Position numbers and translations under genes: made by a program. The notes beneath the pieces were generated by a model, which was not told where the DNA came from, did not search any database, and saw only the letters and a list, made by a program, of their open reading frames with translations. Positions 1 to 9,882 of a DNA stretch of 64,000 bases are shown one piece after another. How positions within the stretch are numbered: position 1 is the stretch's first letter; the number at the start of each line of letters is the position of its first letter. Origin of the DNA: Trinickia dinghuensis (lineage in GTDB: Bacteria; Pseudomonadota; Gammaproteobacteria; Burkholderiales; Burkholderiaceae); NCBI RefSeq assembly GCF_003367175.1, contig NZ_QRGA01000007.1, positions 93,042 through 157,041 of the forward strand. The letters are read 5' to 3'.

Positions 1-2
1 AT

Positions 3-698
3 CAGACGATGCACGACGAAGTGAAGGCGTTGAACGGCTTCATCGCCGAGCTGCAAAGCATGGCAACGGAAGTGGCCAGCATCGCCTCGCAAACGAACTT
101 GCTCGCCGTGAACGCGGCCATCGAAGCTGCCCATGCGGGCGAGCAGGGTAGAGGTTTCGCCGTGCTCGCCAACGAGGTGCGCAAGCTCTCGACGATGTCC
201 GGCGAAACGGGCCGGCGCATGACGGCCAAGGTCGAGACGATCGCCGAAGCCATCGCCACTGCATCGGATGCCGCTCAAGCGTCCGAGCGCCGCGGCTCGG
301 ATTCGTCCGTGGTGGCCGAGTCGGTTATCACCGGCGTACTCGGACAACTACGCACCGTCACCGATCGGCTCGAGACATCGGCAAACACGCTTAAAGAAGA
401 GAGCGCCGGCATTCAAACGGAGATCTGCGACATGCTGGTTCAGTTGCAGTTTCAGGATCGCGTCAGTCAACGCATGGCGCACGTGCGCGACAGCATGGAT
501 CAATTGCCGCCGCTCCTGACCGACAGCCGCCGGCAGTTCGAAGAATCGGGTGTATTGCACGCCGCCGATGCGTGCGCGCTGCTCGCCGCACTGCAACGCA
601 GCTATGCAATGGACGACGAGCGCATCACGCATGGCGGCAGCGCAGCGCCGGCCGCCGCGACTGCGACTGAGGCCACGGACGACGTGACCTTCTTTTGA
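3..698 (+). CDS. Methyl-accepting chemotaxis protein, C-terminal signalling part (5' end outside window)
   Basis: The reading frame is open to the left edge, so only the last ~231 codons are visible. They encode a cytoplasmic chemoreceptor hairpin: the tip motif [20 protein letters not shown] followed by [13 protein letters not shown], the part that contacts CheA and CheW in this family. Beyond the hairpin a helical segment holds [11 protein letters not shown] and an Ala-rich tail ending DDVTFF. There is no NWETF-type CheR-docking pentapeptide. The stop lies just upstream of cheY, so this receptor is probably the first visible gene of the chemotaxis operon. Ligand domain and membrane topology lie outside the window. 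Confidence 0.9.
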   Translation, partial: QTMHDEVKALNGFIAELQSMATEVASIASQTNLLAVNAAIEAAHAGEQGRGFAVLANEVRKLSTMSGETGRRMTAKVETIAEAIATASDAAQASERRGSDSSVVAESVITGVLGQLRTVTDRLETSANTLKEESAGIQTEICDMLVQLQFQDRVSQRMAHVRDSMDQLPPLLTDSRRQFEESGVLHAADACALLAALQRSYAMDDERITHGGSAAPAAATATEATDDVTFF

Positions 699-730
699 TC
701 AATCGATATAAAACGCTACGGGGAAACACT

Positions 731-1099
731 TTGGCCAAGACCATCATGATCGTCGACGATTCCGCTTCGCTGCGTCAGGTTGTCGGCATCGCGCTGCGCG
801 GCGCGGGCTATGACGTCATCGAAGGCAGCGACGGGGTCGATGCATTGAAGAAGCTGACGGGACAGAAGGTCCACCTCATCGTCAGCGACGTGAACATGCC
901 GAACATGGACGGCATCTCGCTGGTCAAGAAGGTGAAGGAGATGCCGGCCTACAAGTTCACGCCGATCGTGATGCTGACGACGGAGTCTCAAGAAGAGCGC
1001 AAGCGCGAAGGCCAAGCGGCCGGCGCAAAAGCCTGGGTGGTCAAGCCGTTCAATCCGCCTCAATTGCTCGCGGTGGTTCAGAAGCTCGTGCTGCCTTGA
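731..1099 (+). CDS. cheY: CheY-type single-domain response regulator
   Basis: A 122-aa receiver domain with no output domain. It has the N-terminal acidic pair in MIVDDSAS, the phospho-acceptor Asp in LIVSDVNMPNMDG, the conserved Thr in IVMLTTES and the switch Lys in VVKPF. The likely start is the TTG at 731 (MAKTIMIVDD), preceded by a GGGGA ribosome-binding sequence. An upstream TTG at 695 would overlap the MCP stop and add a tail unusual for CheY. Position between an MCP and cheA indicates it is phosphorylated by the CheA below. Confidence 0.93.
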   Translation: MAKTIMIVDDSASLRQVVGIALRGAGYDVIEGSDGVDALKKLTGQKVHLIVSDVNMPNMDGISLVKKVKEMPAYKFTPIVMLTTESQEERKREGQAAGAKAWVVKPFNPPQLLAVVQKLVLP

Positions 1100-1139
1100 A
1101 CTTGGCCAGCACAACGACACGAGCCCGTACGTCCCCTCA

Positions 1140-1502
1140 TTGAAGGCCCCCATCTTGAACGCGTCCCCCTCAGTGTTCGCCATCGAAGGCGAGCTGACCA
1201 TCTATCGCGCCGCCGAACTCCACGCCGAGTTTCAGCGGGCCGTAATTGGTACCGGTTCCTTTTTTCTCGATCTCTCGGCTGTCACGGAGTTTGACAGCGC
1301 CGGCGTGCAGTTGCTGCTGGCGGCGCGGCGGTCCGTACTCGCCGCCGGTGGCGAGTGGCGCATCGCCGCATCGAGCGATGCGGTTCGTGAAGTGTTGGAC
1401 ACCTTGGGCCTTTATGCGGGCCTTGCGGATACCGGTGTGAGTACCGGCGCCGATACCGGTGCCGATACCGAGACGGCGCGAGCGTCGTCCGCGCATTGCT
1501 GA
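1140..1502 (+). CDS. STAS-domain protein in the chemotaxis operon
   Basis: About 120 aa resembling the STAS / anti-sigma-factor-antagonist fold: the strand-loop FFLDLSAVTEFDSAGVQLLL carries the Asp-Ser-Ala-Gly motif in which the Ser is the phosphorylation site in SpoIIAA relatives. The start is TTG at 1140 or TTG at 1155; neither is clearly preferred. The C-terminus is a degenerate 12-bp repeat (positions 1428-1475) encoding Asp-Thr-Gly-Ala type units and is probably disordered. It lies between cheY and cheA, so it may tune CheA or receptor signalling. The partner kinase or phosphatase is not visible. Confidence 0.8.
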   Translation: MKAPILNASPSVFAIEGELTIYRAAELHAEFQRAVIGTGSFFLDLSAVTEFDSAGVQLLLAARRSVLAAGGEWRIAASSDAVREVLDTLGLYAGLADTGVSTGADTGADTETARASSAHC

Positions 1503-1524
1503 CCCGTGCGCAGGAGACACCGAT

Positions 1525-3717
1525 ATGGCCATGAACATGGATGACGCGCTGCAGATCTTCTTCGAGGAAGCGCATGAGCTGCTCACAGAGATGGAAGCGG
1601 CGCTTCTGCGTTTGAGCGAGCAGAGCGGCGACGCGGAATCGATCAACGCGGTGTTTCGCGCAGCGCATACGATCAAAGGTTCGGCGGGACTGTTCGGTCT
1701 CGACGACATCGTCGCATTCACGCATCGTGCGGAAGGCGTACTCGATCGGGTACGCGCCGGGCAGATCGTGCTCGACGATGCGCTGATCGGTACGCTGTTG
1801 GCGAGCGGAGACTACATCGCACGGCTTGTCGGCGCCGTCGAGACGGCCACGCCGCAAGTCGACGATGAAGTCGTGTCTGTCGGGGCGGACCTGAGCGCAA
1901 AGCTCGAGCGCTATTTGGAATCGCAGGCTCGGGCTGCGTCCGGCGGCGAGGCCGGCGAGGCATCGAACACGTCGCGGCGCAACGAGGCTGAACGCGATGG
2001 GGTGCATGGCTGCGACGCTGCGTCGTGCGCCCGTGAGGCCGAGGCCAGCATCGCTCGCTGGCGCATCGCCGTTCGCTTTGGCGCGGACGTTTTCCGCAAC
2101 GGCATGGATCCGTTGTCGTTCATTCGGTACCTTGGCACCCTCGGCGAGATCGAGCGAGTCGTCACGATCGCCGATCAAGTGCCGGTGCTCGACGAGATCG
2201 ACGCCGAAACCTGCTACTTGGCCTTCGAAATCGACTACGCGACGCAAGCCGATCGAGCCGCGATCGAAGGCGCGTTCGAATTCGTGGCGGACGATTGCGT
2301 GCTCGACATCGCGCGTATCGACGATCGACGTTGTGCCGGATCAGAGGCGGATCAGGGCGTATCGGATGCAACCCCCGACGTCGAGTTTGCGGGCGCTTCC
2401 GCCACGGAGCAGCTAACGACGGCGATCGCATCCGCAGCGTCTGAAGTATCGGCCGCTTTGACGGCTTCGACCGGCTCAACCGCCGCGACCGCATCGCCCG
2501 CACAAAGGCCCTCCGCTAAATCCCCGGCCGGCCCGGCGCCCGCCGAGCGCCAATCCATGCGCGTGGACGCCGACAAGATCGATCACCTGATCGACCTCGT
2601 CGGCGAGCTGATCACCGCTGCGGCAAGCGCGAGCATGCTGGCGAAACGCACGCACAACGTCGAACTGCAAGAGTCGACCGCCACGCTCTCCCAGCTCGTG
2701 GAAGGCGTGCGCGACAGCGCGCTGCAACTGCGTATGGTGAAAATCGGCGGCACGTTCAGCCGTTTCCATCGCGTGGTGCACGACGTCGCGCGCGAACTGG
2801 GCAAGGATATCGAGCTGCGCGTGAGCGGAGAGGACACCGAACTCGACAAGACGGTCGTCGAGCGCATCGGCGATCCGCTCATGCATCTCGTGCGCAACGC
2901 GATGGATCACGGCATCGAATCGCGCGAGGCGCGCGCCACATGCGGCAAGCGCGCGCACGGCACGCTCTCGCTCAATGCGTATCACGACTCCGGCAGCATC
3001 GTCATCGAAGTGAGCGACGACGGCGGCGGCTTGGACCGCGACCGAATTCTCGCCAAGGCCATCGAAAGGGGCCTCGTGGAATCGGACCGCCAGATGACCG
3101 ACAGCGAGATTCACGCGTTGATCTTCGAGCCCGGCTTTTCCACGGCCGACCAGGTCACGAAGCTGTCGGGCCGCGGTGTCGGCATGGACGTCGTCAAACG
3201 CAATATCGAAGAGCTGCGCGGCAGCGTCGACATCAAGAGCCGGCTCGGCGAAGGCACGACGGTCGCCGTGCGGGTCCCGCTGACGCTCGCGATCATCAAC
3301 GGCTTCCAAGTCGGCATCGGCCGCTCGGTCTTCGTCGTACCGCTCGAAATGGTGGACGAATGCGTCGAGTTCACGGCCACGGGCGAGCACGACTACACCG
3401 ATCTGCGCAGCGCCGTCCTGCCGTTCATTCGGCTGCGCACGTTGTTCGAAGTCGCCGGCGAGCCGCCGGCGCGTCAAAACATCGTCGTCGTCAAACACGC
3501 GAGCCAGAAGTTCGGCATCGTTGTCGACAGTTTGATGGGCGAAACGCAAACCGTCATCAAGCCGCTCTCGAAGATCTTCGCGCAGGCGCGCGGGATCAGC
3601 GGCTCGACGATTCTCGGCAGCGGCGAGGTCGCTTTGATCCTCGACGTTCCTATGTTGCTGCAGCAAATCCAAATCCAACAGTCCACGGCGGCCCCTGTCC
3701 CCGCGGGCGATCTTTGA
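1525..3717 (+). CDS. cheA: Chemotaxis histidine kinase CheA
   Basis: 730 aa with the full CheA order. An HPt domain has His48 in FRAAHTIKGSAGLFG. A long Ala/Thr-rich linker region (about 140-340) contains a poorly conserved P2-like part. The dimerisation helices start near 342 (DADKIDHLIDLVGEL). The ATPase has its N box HLVRNAMDHGIE near 453 and G boxes DDGGG near 497 and GRGVGMD near 548. A C-terminal CheW-like domain runs from about 590 to 725. The ATG at 1525 follows CAGGAGA, a good ribosome-binding site. It autophosphorylates and passes phosphate to CheY and CheB of this operon. Confidence 0.96.
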   Translation: MAMNMDDALQIFFEEAHELLTEMEAALLRLSEQSGDAESINAVFRAAHTIKGSAGLFGLDDIVAFTHRAEGVLDRVRAGQIVLDDALIGTLLASGDYIARLVGAVETATPQVDDEVVSVGADLSAKLERYLESQARAASGGEAGEASNTSRRNEAERDGVHGCDAASCAREAEASIARWRIAVRFGADVFRNGMDPLSFIRYLGTLGEIERVVTIADQVPVLDEIDAETCYLAFEIDYATQADRAAIEGAFEFVADDCVLDIARIDDRRCAGSEADQGVSDATPDVEFAGASATEQLTTAIASAASEVSAALTASTGSTAATASPAQRPSAKSPAGPAPAERQSMRVDADKIDHLIDLVGELITAAASASMLAKRTHNVELQESTATLSQLVEGVRDSALQLRMVKIGGTFSRFHRVVHDVARELGKDIELRVSGEDTELDKTVVERIGDPLMHLVRNAMDHGIESREARATCGKRAHGTLSLNAYHDSGSIVIEVSDDGGGLDRDRILAKAIERGLVESDRQMTDSEIHALIFEPGFSTADQVTKLSGRGVGMDVVKRNIEELRGSVDIKSRLGEGTTVAVRVPLTLAIINGFQVGIGRSVFVVPLEMVDECVEFTATGEHDYTDLRSAVLPFIRLRTLFEVAGEPPARQNIVVVKHASQKFGIVVDSLMGETQTVIKPLSKIFAQARGISGSTILGSGEVALILDVPMLLQQIQIQQSTAAPVPAGDL

Positions 3718-3780
3718 CCCGCGCTTGTCGCCAATCATAGACCGTACCAACAAAGCGCTCCCGATCGAGAAGGAAATCGT

Positions 3781-5454
3781 ATGTTCAAGAACATGAAGCT
3801 CGCGACGAAGCTGTTCGGCTCGTTCGCCATTCTGCTCGTCTTAATGAGCGGGCTCGGCGTCTACGCGCTCGTGCAGTTGTCGAACGTGAACGACCAGGCG
3901 ACGCGCCTTGCGCAGCAGGCCGTGCCCGCCGTGCGCGACGTGACGCAAATCAAGGCCGGCGTCAACCGGATGCGCGTGCTGCAATTCCGCCGCATGTCGA
4001 CGAACGACGCGGCTGAAGCCGCCTCGGCGGACAAGGAACTCGCCCAGCGCGCCAGCGAAACGCAAAAGCTGCAGGACGAGCTCGGCAAGCTGCTGGTGAC
4101 CGCGGAAGCAAAACACGAAAACGACAATCTGAAGGCTGCGCTCGACGCGTTCCTTTCCGATCAAGCGACGCTCTTCAGCCTCGTTTCGCAGGGTAAGACT
4201 CAGCAGGCGGCCGACTATGCGAACGGCGATCTCCAGAAGGAATACGACGGACTGCGCACGACGTCGGATCGATTGGCCGACGCGGCCATGCAAGAGGCCG
4301 ACAGCAACGCGGCCTATGCGGACGTCGTCTACGCAGGCGCGCGCGTGTGGACGATCGGCATCCTCGTCGGCTGCGTCGTGCTGGCATTGGGGATGGCGTT
4401 CCTCGTGACCCGTGCGTTGACGCGCCAGCTCGGCGGCGAGCCCGGCTACGTCGTGAAGATCGCGAACAGCGTCGCCAGCGGCGACCTGACGATCGCCGTC
4501 GACGTGCGCGCGCACGACACGACGAGCGTGCTCTTTGCGATGAAGTCCATGGTCGCGAAGCTGTTGCAGGTCGTCACCGAGGTCAACAGCAGCGCCGAAG
4601 CGTTGGCCGGTGCGTCGGAAGAAGTCAGCGCGACGGCCCAATCGCTGTCGCAGGCCTCGAGCGAGCAGGCGGCGAACGTCGAAGAGACCAGCGCTTCGAT
4701 GGAAGAGATGACGGCGTCGATCGCGCAGAACACCGAGAACGCGCGCGTCACGGACGGCATGGCGGCAAAATCGGCCGGCGAGGCGACCGAGGGCGGTGAA
4801 GCGGTGAAGGCCACGGTCACGGCGATGAAGCAGATCGCCGAGAAGATCGGCATCGTCGACGACATCGCCTACCAGACGAACCTGCTCGCGCTCAATGCGG
4901 CGATCGAGGCGGCGCGCGCGGGCGAGCACGGCAAGGGCTTCGCGGTGGTGGCCGCCGAAGTGCGCAAGCTGGCCGAGCGCAGCCAAGTCGCCGCGCAGGA
5001 AATCAGCACCGTGGCGAGCACGAGCGTTGGCCTTGCCGAACGCGCGGGTTCGCTGCTCGATGCGATGGTGCCTAACATCAAGCGTACGTCGGACCTGGTG
5101 CAGGAAATCACGGCGGCTTCCGAGGAGCAATCGTCTGGCGTGTCGCAGATCAATGCAGCGGTCACGCAGATGAGCCAGACGACGCAGCACAACGCGGCGA
5201 GTTCGGAGGAGCTTGCCGCGACCGCGGAAGAGATGAGCGCGCAAGCCGAGCAGCTGCAGCAGGCGATGTCGTTCTTCACCGTGACGCGCTCGGACCGCTC
5301 GGTCGCGACCGGTACCTCGGCGCCGCGTCGTAAGCCCAGCGCGAAACGCTCCGCCGGCGGCATGTCGATGGGGATGCTGAAGCCCGCGTTTGCCGGTGCG
5401 ATGGCGGTCGCCGACGACGGCGCGCCGGACGAGTCGCAATTCGCCCGCTTCTGA
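3781..5454 (+). CDS. Methyl-accepting chemotaxis protein with 4-helix-bundle sensor
   Basis: 557 aa. TM1 is near residues 12-34, followed by a periplasmic helical region of about 150 residues (4HB_MCP type, with the early [11 protein letters not shown] segment typical of the family). TM2 is near 188-210, then HAMP, then a long cytoplasmic hairpin. The signalling tip [20 protein letters not shown] and [11 protein letters not shown] sit near 365-400. Gln/Glu pairs flanking it are candidate methylation sites. The C-terminus (DESQFARF) is not an NWETF tether. ATG 3781 follows GAGAAGGAAA. It is followed 11 bp later by cheW, so receptor and coupling protein are made together. Confidence 0.95.
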   Translation: MFKNMKLATKLFGSFAILLVLMSGLGVYALVQLSNVNDQATRLAQQAVPAVRDVTQIKAGVNRMRVLQFRRMSTNDAAEAASADKELAQRASETQKLQDELGKLLVTAEAKHENDNLKAALDAFLSDQATLFSLVSQGKTQQAADYANGDLQKEYDGLRTTSDRLADAAMQEADSNAAYADVVYAGARVWTIGILVGCVVLALGMAFLVTRALTRQLGGEPGYVVKIANSVASGDLTIAVDVRAHDTTSVLFAMKSMVAKLLQVVTEVNSSAEALAGASEEVSATAQSLSQASSEQAANVEETSASMEEMTASIAQNTENARVTDGMAAKSAGEATEGGEAVKATVTAMKQIAEKIGIVDDIAYQTNLLALNAAIEAARAGEHGKGFAVVAAEVRKLAERSQVAAQEISTVASTSVGLAERAGSLLDAMVPNIKRTSDLVQEITAASEEQSSGVSQINAAVTQMSQTTQHNAASSEELAATAEEMSAQAEQLQQAMSFFTVTRSDRSVATGTSAPRRKPSAKRSAGGMSMGMLKPAFAGAMAVADDGAPDESQFARF

Positions 5455-5465
5455 GAGGTTCGGAC

Positions 5466-5987
5466 ATGAGTGCATTGGCCGAAGCTCAAGCGGCCGCACC
5501 GGGTGCCGCATTGGCACTCGGCGAGCCGGCGCAGTACCTGACGTTCATGCTGTCGGGCGAGACGTTTGCGATCGGCATCCTGGCGATCAAGGAAATCATC
5601 GAATACGCGGGATTGACGGAGGTACCGATGATGCCGGCCTGCGTGCGCGGCGTGATCAACCTGCGCGGTTCGGTGGTGCCGGTCGTCGACTTGCTTGCCC
5701 GGTTCGGCCGTACGCCGAGCCCCGTGACGAAGCGCACTTGCATCGTCATCGTCGAAACCGACGTCGGCGGCGAGCGGCACGTAATCGGCGCAGTCGTCGA
5801 TGCCGTCAACGAAGTGCTCGAAATCGCGCCGGGCGATATCGAGCCGCCGCCCTCGTTCGGGGCGCGGCTGCGCATCGAGTACATCGCCGGCATGGGCAAG
5901 GTGCGCGGCAAGTTCGTCATCTTGCTCGACGCGGATCGCGTTCTGGCGATCGACGAACTCGGCAGCTTGGGGACGTTGTCGCAGTGA
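5466..5987 (+). CDS. cheW: CheW coupling protein
   Basis: 173 aa. The body is a single CheW domain: YLTFMLSGETFAIGILAIKE, then RGVINLRGSVVPVVDL, then the GAVVDAVNEVLEI strand and a KFVILLDADRVL end. The first ~20 residues are an Ala-rich extension. It links receptor tips to CheA. Its stop codon overlaps the GTG start of cheR (GTGA), which suggests translational coupling. Confidence 0.95.
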   Translation: MSALAEAQAAAPGAALALGEPAQYLTFMLSGETFAIGILAIKEIIEYAGLTEVPMMPACVRGVINLRGSVVPVVDLLARFGRTPSPVTKRTCIVIVETDVGGERHVIGAVVDAVNEVLEIAPGDIEPPPSFGARLRIEYIAGMGKVRGKFVILLDADRVLAIDELGSLGTLSQ

Positions 5988-6802
5988 ACAATTTGACGAA
6001 TGCCGAGTTCGCCAGCTTCCAGCGCTTCATCTATGCGGCGGCCGGCATCAACTTGTCGGTGGGGAAGAAGGCGATGGTCGTGGGCCGGTTGACGCGACGC
6101 TTGCAAGTGCTCGGCCTCGACAGCTTCGCGGCGTACTCGCGGCTGCTCGAAAGCGGCGCCGATCGCGAAGAGGTGCAGACGGCGATCGATCTGCTGACGA
6201 CCAACGAGACGTATTTTTTTCGCGAACCGAAGCACTTCGAATTGCTGCGCTCGCTGGCCGCGAACGCAGCATCGGCGTCACAGTCGATGCGGGTGTGGAG
6301 CGCCGCGTGCTCCAGCGGCGAGGAACCCTACAGCATCGCGATGGTGCTCGCGGACCGGCTCGGCCACACAGGCTGGGACGTGTTCGGCACGGACATCAGC
6401 TACCGCGTGCTGCGGCGTGCGCGTACCGCGCACTATCCGCTCTCGCGCGCGAAGCTGATTCCGCCGGCCTATCTGAAGCGGTTTTGTTTGCGCGGCACCG
6501 GCGAGCACGACGGGACGATGCTCGTCGAGCGATCGCTGCGCACCCGCGTCAACTTCGCGCAAGTGAACTTGAACCGGGATCTGCCGCAGATCGGCAGCTT
6601 CGACATCATCTTCCTGCGCAATGTCTTGATCTATTTCGATCCGGCGACGAAGCGCGACGTCGTCTCGCGCGTGCTTACGCGCCTGAAGAACGGTGGCTAT
6701 TTCTGCATCGGGCATTCGGAAAGTCTCAACGATATCGACGACACCCTTGAGCAGATCGCGCCGTCGATCTATAGAAAACCGCCGCCGGACGGTTCGAGAT
6801 GA
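5984..6802 (+). CDS. cheR: CheR chemoreceptor methyltransferase
   Basis: 272 aa. The GTG at 5984 overlaps the cheW stop and gives [17 protein letters not shown], the usual CheR N-terminal helical domain. The SAM-binding fold follows, with [18 protein letters not shown] near residue 104 and [13 protein letters not shown] near 205. Length matches the family. It methylates glutamates of the operon's receptors. Neither receptor seen here carries a C-terminal NWETF tether, so docking is probably through the signalling domain. The stop overlaps the cheB start (ATGA). Confidence 0.95.
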   Translation: MNNLTNAEFASFQRFIYAAAGINLSVGKKAMVVGRLTRRLQVLGLDSFAAYSRLLESGADREEVQTAIDLLTTNETYFFREPKHFELLRSLAANAASASQSMRVWSAACSSGEEPYSIAMVLADRLGHTGWDVFGTDISYRVLRRARTAHYPLSRAKLIPPAYLKRFCLRGTGEHDGTMLVERSLRTRVNFAQVNLNRDLPQIGSFDIIFLRNVLIYFDPATKRDVVSRVLTRLKNGGYFCIGHSESLNDIDDTLEQIAPSIYRKPPPDGSR

Positions 6803-7872
6803 AGCCGGTCAACGTCCTGATCGTCGACGATTCGGCCGTGGTTCGCCAAGTCGTCGCGGGGTTGCTCGCGGCGACGCCCGGCATCGCGGTGATGGCGGCC
6901 GTTGCCGATCCGCTGCTTGCGATCGAACGCATGCGGCGGCAATGGCCCGATGTGATCGTGCTCGACGTCGAGATGCCGCGCATGGACGGCATCACATTCC
7001 TGCGCAAGGTGATGCAGGAACGCCCGACGCCGGTGGTGATCTGTTCGACACTGACGGAATCCGGCGCGAAGACGACGCTCGATGCGATGGCCGCCGGCGC
7101 GGTGGCGATCGTGACGAAGCCGAAACTCGGTATCAAGCAGTTCCTGCAGGATGCGGCGGACGACCTCGTGGCCACCGTGAAGTCGGCGGCGCGTGCGAAC
7201 GTCAAGCGGATCGCCGTGCGCGCGGCGGCGCCCGCTGCGGCGATGCAGCCGAAGCTGAACGCCGACGTGATGCTCTCCCCAGGCGGTGCACCGGCGCCGA
7301 TGGCGCGCACGACCGAACGCGTCGTGGCGCTGGGCACGTCGACGGGGGGCACGCAGGCGCTCGAAGAAGTGTTGACCGCGTTGCCGCGCGTCTCGCCGGG
7401 CATCGTGGTCGTGCAGCACATGCCCGAGAAGTTCACGGCCGCGTTTGCCGCGCGGCTTGATTCGATCTGCGCCGTGACGGTGAAGGAGGCGGAGCGGAAC
7501 GACCGCGTGCTGCCGGGCCAGGTGCTGATCGCGCCGGGCGGCCGGCATATGGTGATGAGGCGCAACGGGGCGTTCTATTACGTCGATATCGTCGACGGGC
7601 CGCTCGTGAATCGGCATCGTCCGTCGGTGGACGTATTGTTCCGCTCGGTGGCGAAGGCGGCCGGCGCGAACGCGCTCGGCGTTATCATGACCGGCATGGG
7701 CGACGACGGCGCGGCCGGCTTGCTGGAAATGCGTACGGCTGGCGCGCAAACGGCCGCTCAGGACGAGCAAAGCTGCGTCGTGTTCGGCATGCCTAAGGAG
7801 GCGATCCGCCGCGGCGGCGCGGCGCGGACGATTCCGCTCGGCATGATCGCGCAGGAAATCGTGCGGCTTTGA
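6799..7872 (+). CDS. cheB: CheB protein-glutamate methylesterase/deamidase
   Basis: 357 aa. An N-terminal receiver has the phospho-acceptor Asp56 in [12 protein letters not shown] linker of about 60 residues leads to the CheB_methylest domain with all three catalytic positions: Ser181 in GTSTGGTQ, His207 in [10 protein letters not shown] and Asp303 in GMGDDGAAG. It starts by a 4-bp ATGA overlap with cheR and is the last gene of the operon. No cheD or cheZ is present in the visible part. Confidence 0.96.
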   Translation: MKPVNVLIVDDSAVVRQVVAGLLAATPGIAVMAAVADPLLAIERMRRQWPDVIVLDVEMPRMDGITFLRKVMQERPTPVVICSTLTESGAKTTLDAMAAGAVAIVTKPKLGIKQFLQDAADDLVATVKSAARANVKRIAVRAAAPAAAMQPKLNADVMLSPGGAPAPMARTTERVVALGTSTGGTQALEEVLTALPRVSPGIVVVQHMPEKFTAAFAARLDSICAVTVKEAERNDRVLPGQVLIAPGGRHMVMRRNGAFYYVDIVDGPLVNRHRPSVDVLFRSVAKAAGANALGVIMTGMGDDGAAGLLEMRTAGAQTAAQDEQSCVVFGMPKEAIRRGGAARTIPLGMIAQEIVRL

Positions 7873-7909
7873 AAGTCGATCCGCACGTGCGGCGCGTTAG
7901 CGCTTTGAG

Positions 7910-8794
7910 CTAGCGTGCCTTCAGTTTCCACAAGGCATCGAGCACGTGCTGCGTTGCGCGCTCGACTTGCCCCGCGCGATGGGTGATGCCGAGTTCGCGC
8001 CATAGGGCAGGACGCAGCGGGCGCATCGCGATGCGGGCATCCGATTGCGGCGCACCCGCTTCATGCGGCAGCAGCGTCGCGCCATAGCCGGCGGCGACCA
8101 GGCTCTTGATCGCGTCGTTGTAGTTCAGTTCGATTCGCGCCGTGGGCCGATAACCGCCTTGTGCGAACCACTCCGACGTGAGCCGCGAGAGCCGCGTGTT
8201 CGCATCGTTGAGAATGAGCGGCTGCGTGGCCAGCCATGACGGCGTGATGCGTGCCGGTAATTTCCAATCGGCGGGCAGGAACGCCATGACGGGATCTTTG
8301 CGCCACGGCCGGATGGAAAGCCCGGCAGCGGCCGATTGCGGCAGTGCCACGAGCCCCACGTCGAGCGTGCCTTGCGCAAGCCGGGCGAGCGTCTCCTGCG
8401 ACGTGAGCACGGCGATCTGAACGTCGATTTCAGGGTGACTGTCGCGCAGTTGCGCGATGGCCTGCGGTAATAGATGCGCGATCGCGCCGGTCGATGCTCC
8501 TAGGCGCACGCGGCCCGCCAGCCCCTGCACCTGCCGGCTGACGTCGTCGAGCGTCGCCTCGACCTCGACGAGCAGCCGCCGCGCACGCGCGACCAATGCT
8601 TCTCCGATCGGCGACGGCCGCACGTTGCCGCGCTTGCGCGACAGCAGCGGCGCGCCGATCCGGCTCTCGAGTTCGGCGATATGAAGGCTCACCGTGGGCG
8701 GTGCGAGATGGAGCAACTGCGCCGCGGCCGCGAACGAGCCGTAGTCGGCGATGGCGACGAGCGTGCGCAGGCGGTCGAGGCTGATCTCTCGCAT
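7910..8794 (-). CDS. LysR-family transcriptional regulator
   Basis: 294 aa. The N-terminal winged helix is typical of LysR (LRTLVAIADYGSFAAAAQLL then PTVSLHIAELESRIGAPLLSR), followed by a LysR substrate-binding domain. It is transcribed away from the argC-like gene with a 141-bp gap that contains two T-N11-A type inverted repeats (8820-8860). This arrangement usually means the regulator controls its divergent neighbour in response to a small-molecule co-inducer. The ligand cannot be named from sequence. Confidence 0.92.
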   Translation of the reverse strand: MREISLDRLRTLVAIADYGSFAAAAQLLHLAPPTVSLHIAELESRIGAPLLSRKRGNVRPSPIGEALVARARRLLVEVEATLDDVSRQVQGLAGRVRLGASTGAIAHLLPQAIAQLRDSHPEIDVQIAVLTSQETLARLAQGTLDVGLVALPQSAAAGLSIRPWRKDPVMAFLPADWKLPARITPSWLATQPLILNDANTRLSRLTSEWFAQGGYRPTARIELNYNDAIKSLVAAGYGATLLPHEAGAPQSDARIAMRPLRPALWRELGITHRAGQVERATQHVLDALWKLKAR

Positions 8795-8819
8795 CGGGAC
8801 TCTCCGGTTCTCACGTTCT

Positions 8820-8860
8820 TTCAGGTTCAGGAAAGCTGAATTTATCGATCATGAAATTCA
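8820..8860. promoter_or_regulatory. Candidate LysR operator between divergent LysR and argC-like genes
   Basis: Two overlapping dyads: TTCAG-N11-CTGAA (8820-8840) and TGAATTT-N10-AAATTCA (8837-8860), both with perfect arms. T-N11-A dyads in a divergent spacer are the usual LysR binding pattern. The assignment to this LysR is an inference from position. Confidence 0.55.
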
Positions 8861-8935
8861 ACTTTTCCTATTGTAGGGCGTGGGCGCACGATACGGTCTT
8901 CTTATCCGGCTATCGAATGCGAGGGGGCGGCCACC

Positions 8936-9862
8936 ATGCGGTTACAAACGGTTTTCATCGACGGCGACCAAGGCACGACGGGCCTGCAGATCCACGAACG
9001 TCTGCGCGGTCGGACCGATTTCCGGCTGGTGACGCTGCCGGCCGATGCTCGGAAGGATGCGCGGCGTCGAGCGGAAGCGATCAACGAGTGCGATATCGCG
9101 ATCTTGTGTTTGCCCGATGCGGCTGCGCGCGAAGCGGTCAGCTTCATTCGCAATCCGGAGGTGCGCGTGATCGATGCCAGTTCGGCGCATCGGACGCAGG
9201 CGGAATGGGTTTATGGATTCCCGGAGATGGCTGAGCGGCAGGCGCGGGAAATCGCGCGCGCTCGGCGGGTCACGAATCCGGGCTGCTATCCGACCGGGGC
9301 GATTGCGTTGTTGCGGCCGCTCGTGGAGGCGGGTTTATTGCCGCGCGACTACCCGGTGACCGCTCACGCGATCTCGGGCTATTCGGGAGGCGGGCGTTCG
9401 GCGATCGACGAATACGAATCGAACGACGTAACGATCGCCGCACCCTTCAAGGTCTATGGTCTCGCACTCGAGCATAAGCACACGCCGGAGATTGAACGGT
9501 ATGCGGGGCTCACGCATCGTCCGTTCTTCGTGCCGGCCTATGGGGCTTATCGACAAGGGATCGTGCTGACCGTGCCGATCGAATTGCGGCTGCTTGCGCC
9601 GGGCGTGGACGGAGAGCGGTTGCATGGATGTCTTGCGCGTCACTACGAGGGTGCGCGTCATGTCGACGTGATGCCGCTCGCCGATGCCCGCGCGATGGCA
9701 CATCTCGATCCGCAGGTGTTGAACGGAACGAATGACCTGCGGTTGGGCGTGTTCGTGAATGCCGAGCGGGGGCAGGTTCTGCTGTCGGCGGTGTTCGACA
9801 ACCTCGGCAAGGGCGCCTCGGGGGCGGCCGTGCAGAACCTGGAGTTGATGCTCGCGGCATGA
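8936..9862 (+). CDS. argC: N-acetyl-gamma-glutamyl-phosphate reductase, short (uncommon) form
   Basis: 308 aa. The Rossmann start is [17 protein letters not shown], and the catalytic Cys117 lies in [29 protein letters not shown] and the C-terminal [19 protein letters not shown] are hallmarks of the short ArgC type. The family reduces N-acetyl-gamma-glutamyl phosphate to the semialdehyde in arginine synthesis. A paralogue of the same subtype lies at 56126-57076, so this copy, with its own LysR, may be inducible or act on a related acyl-phosphate. Start ATG 8936 follows GAGGGGGCGG. Confidence 0.85.
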   Translation: MRLQTVFIDGDQGTTGLQIHERLRGRTDFRLVTLPADARKDARRRAEAINECDIAILCLPDAAAREAVSFIRNPEVRVIDASSAHRTQAEWVYGFPEMAERQAREIARARRVTNPGCYPTGAIALLRPLVEAGLLPRDYPVTAHAISGYSGGGRSAIDEYESNDVTIAAPFKVYGLALEHKHTPEIERYAGLTHRPFFVPAYGAYRQGIVLTVPIELRLLAPGVDGERLHGCLARHYEGARHVDVMPLADARAMAHLDPQVLNGTNDLRLGVFVNAERGQVLLSAVFDNLGKGASGAAVQNLELMLAA

Positions 9863-9882
9863 GGCCGCGAGCTTGGGCCTTG

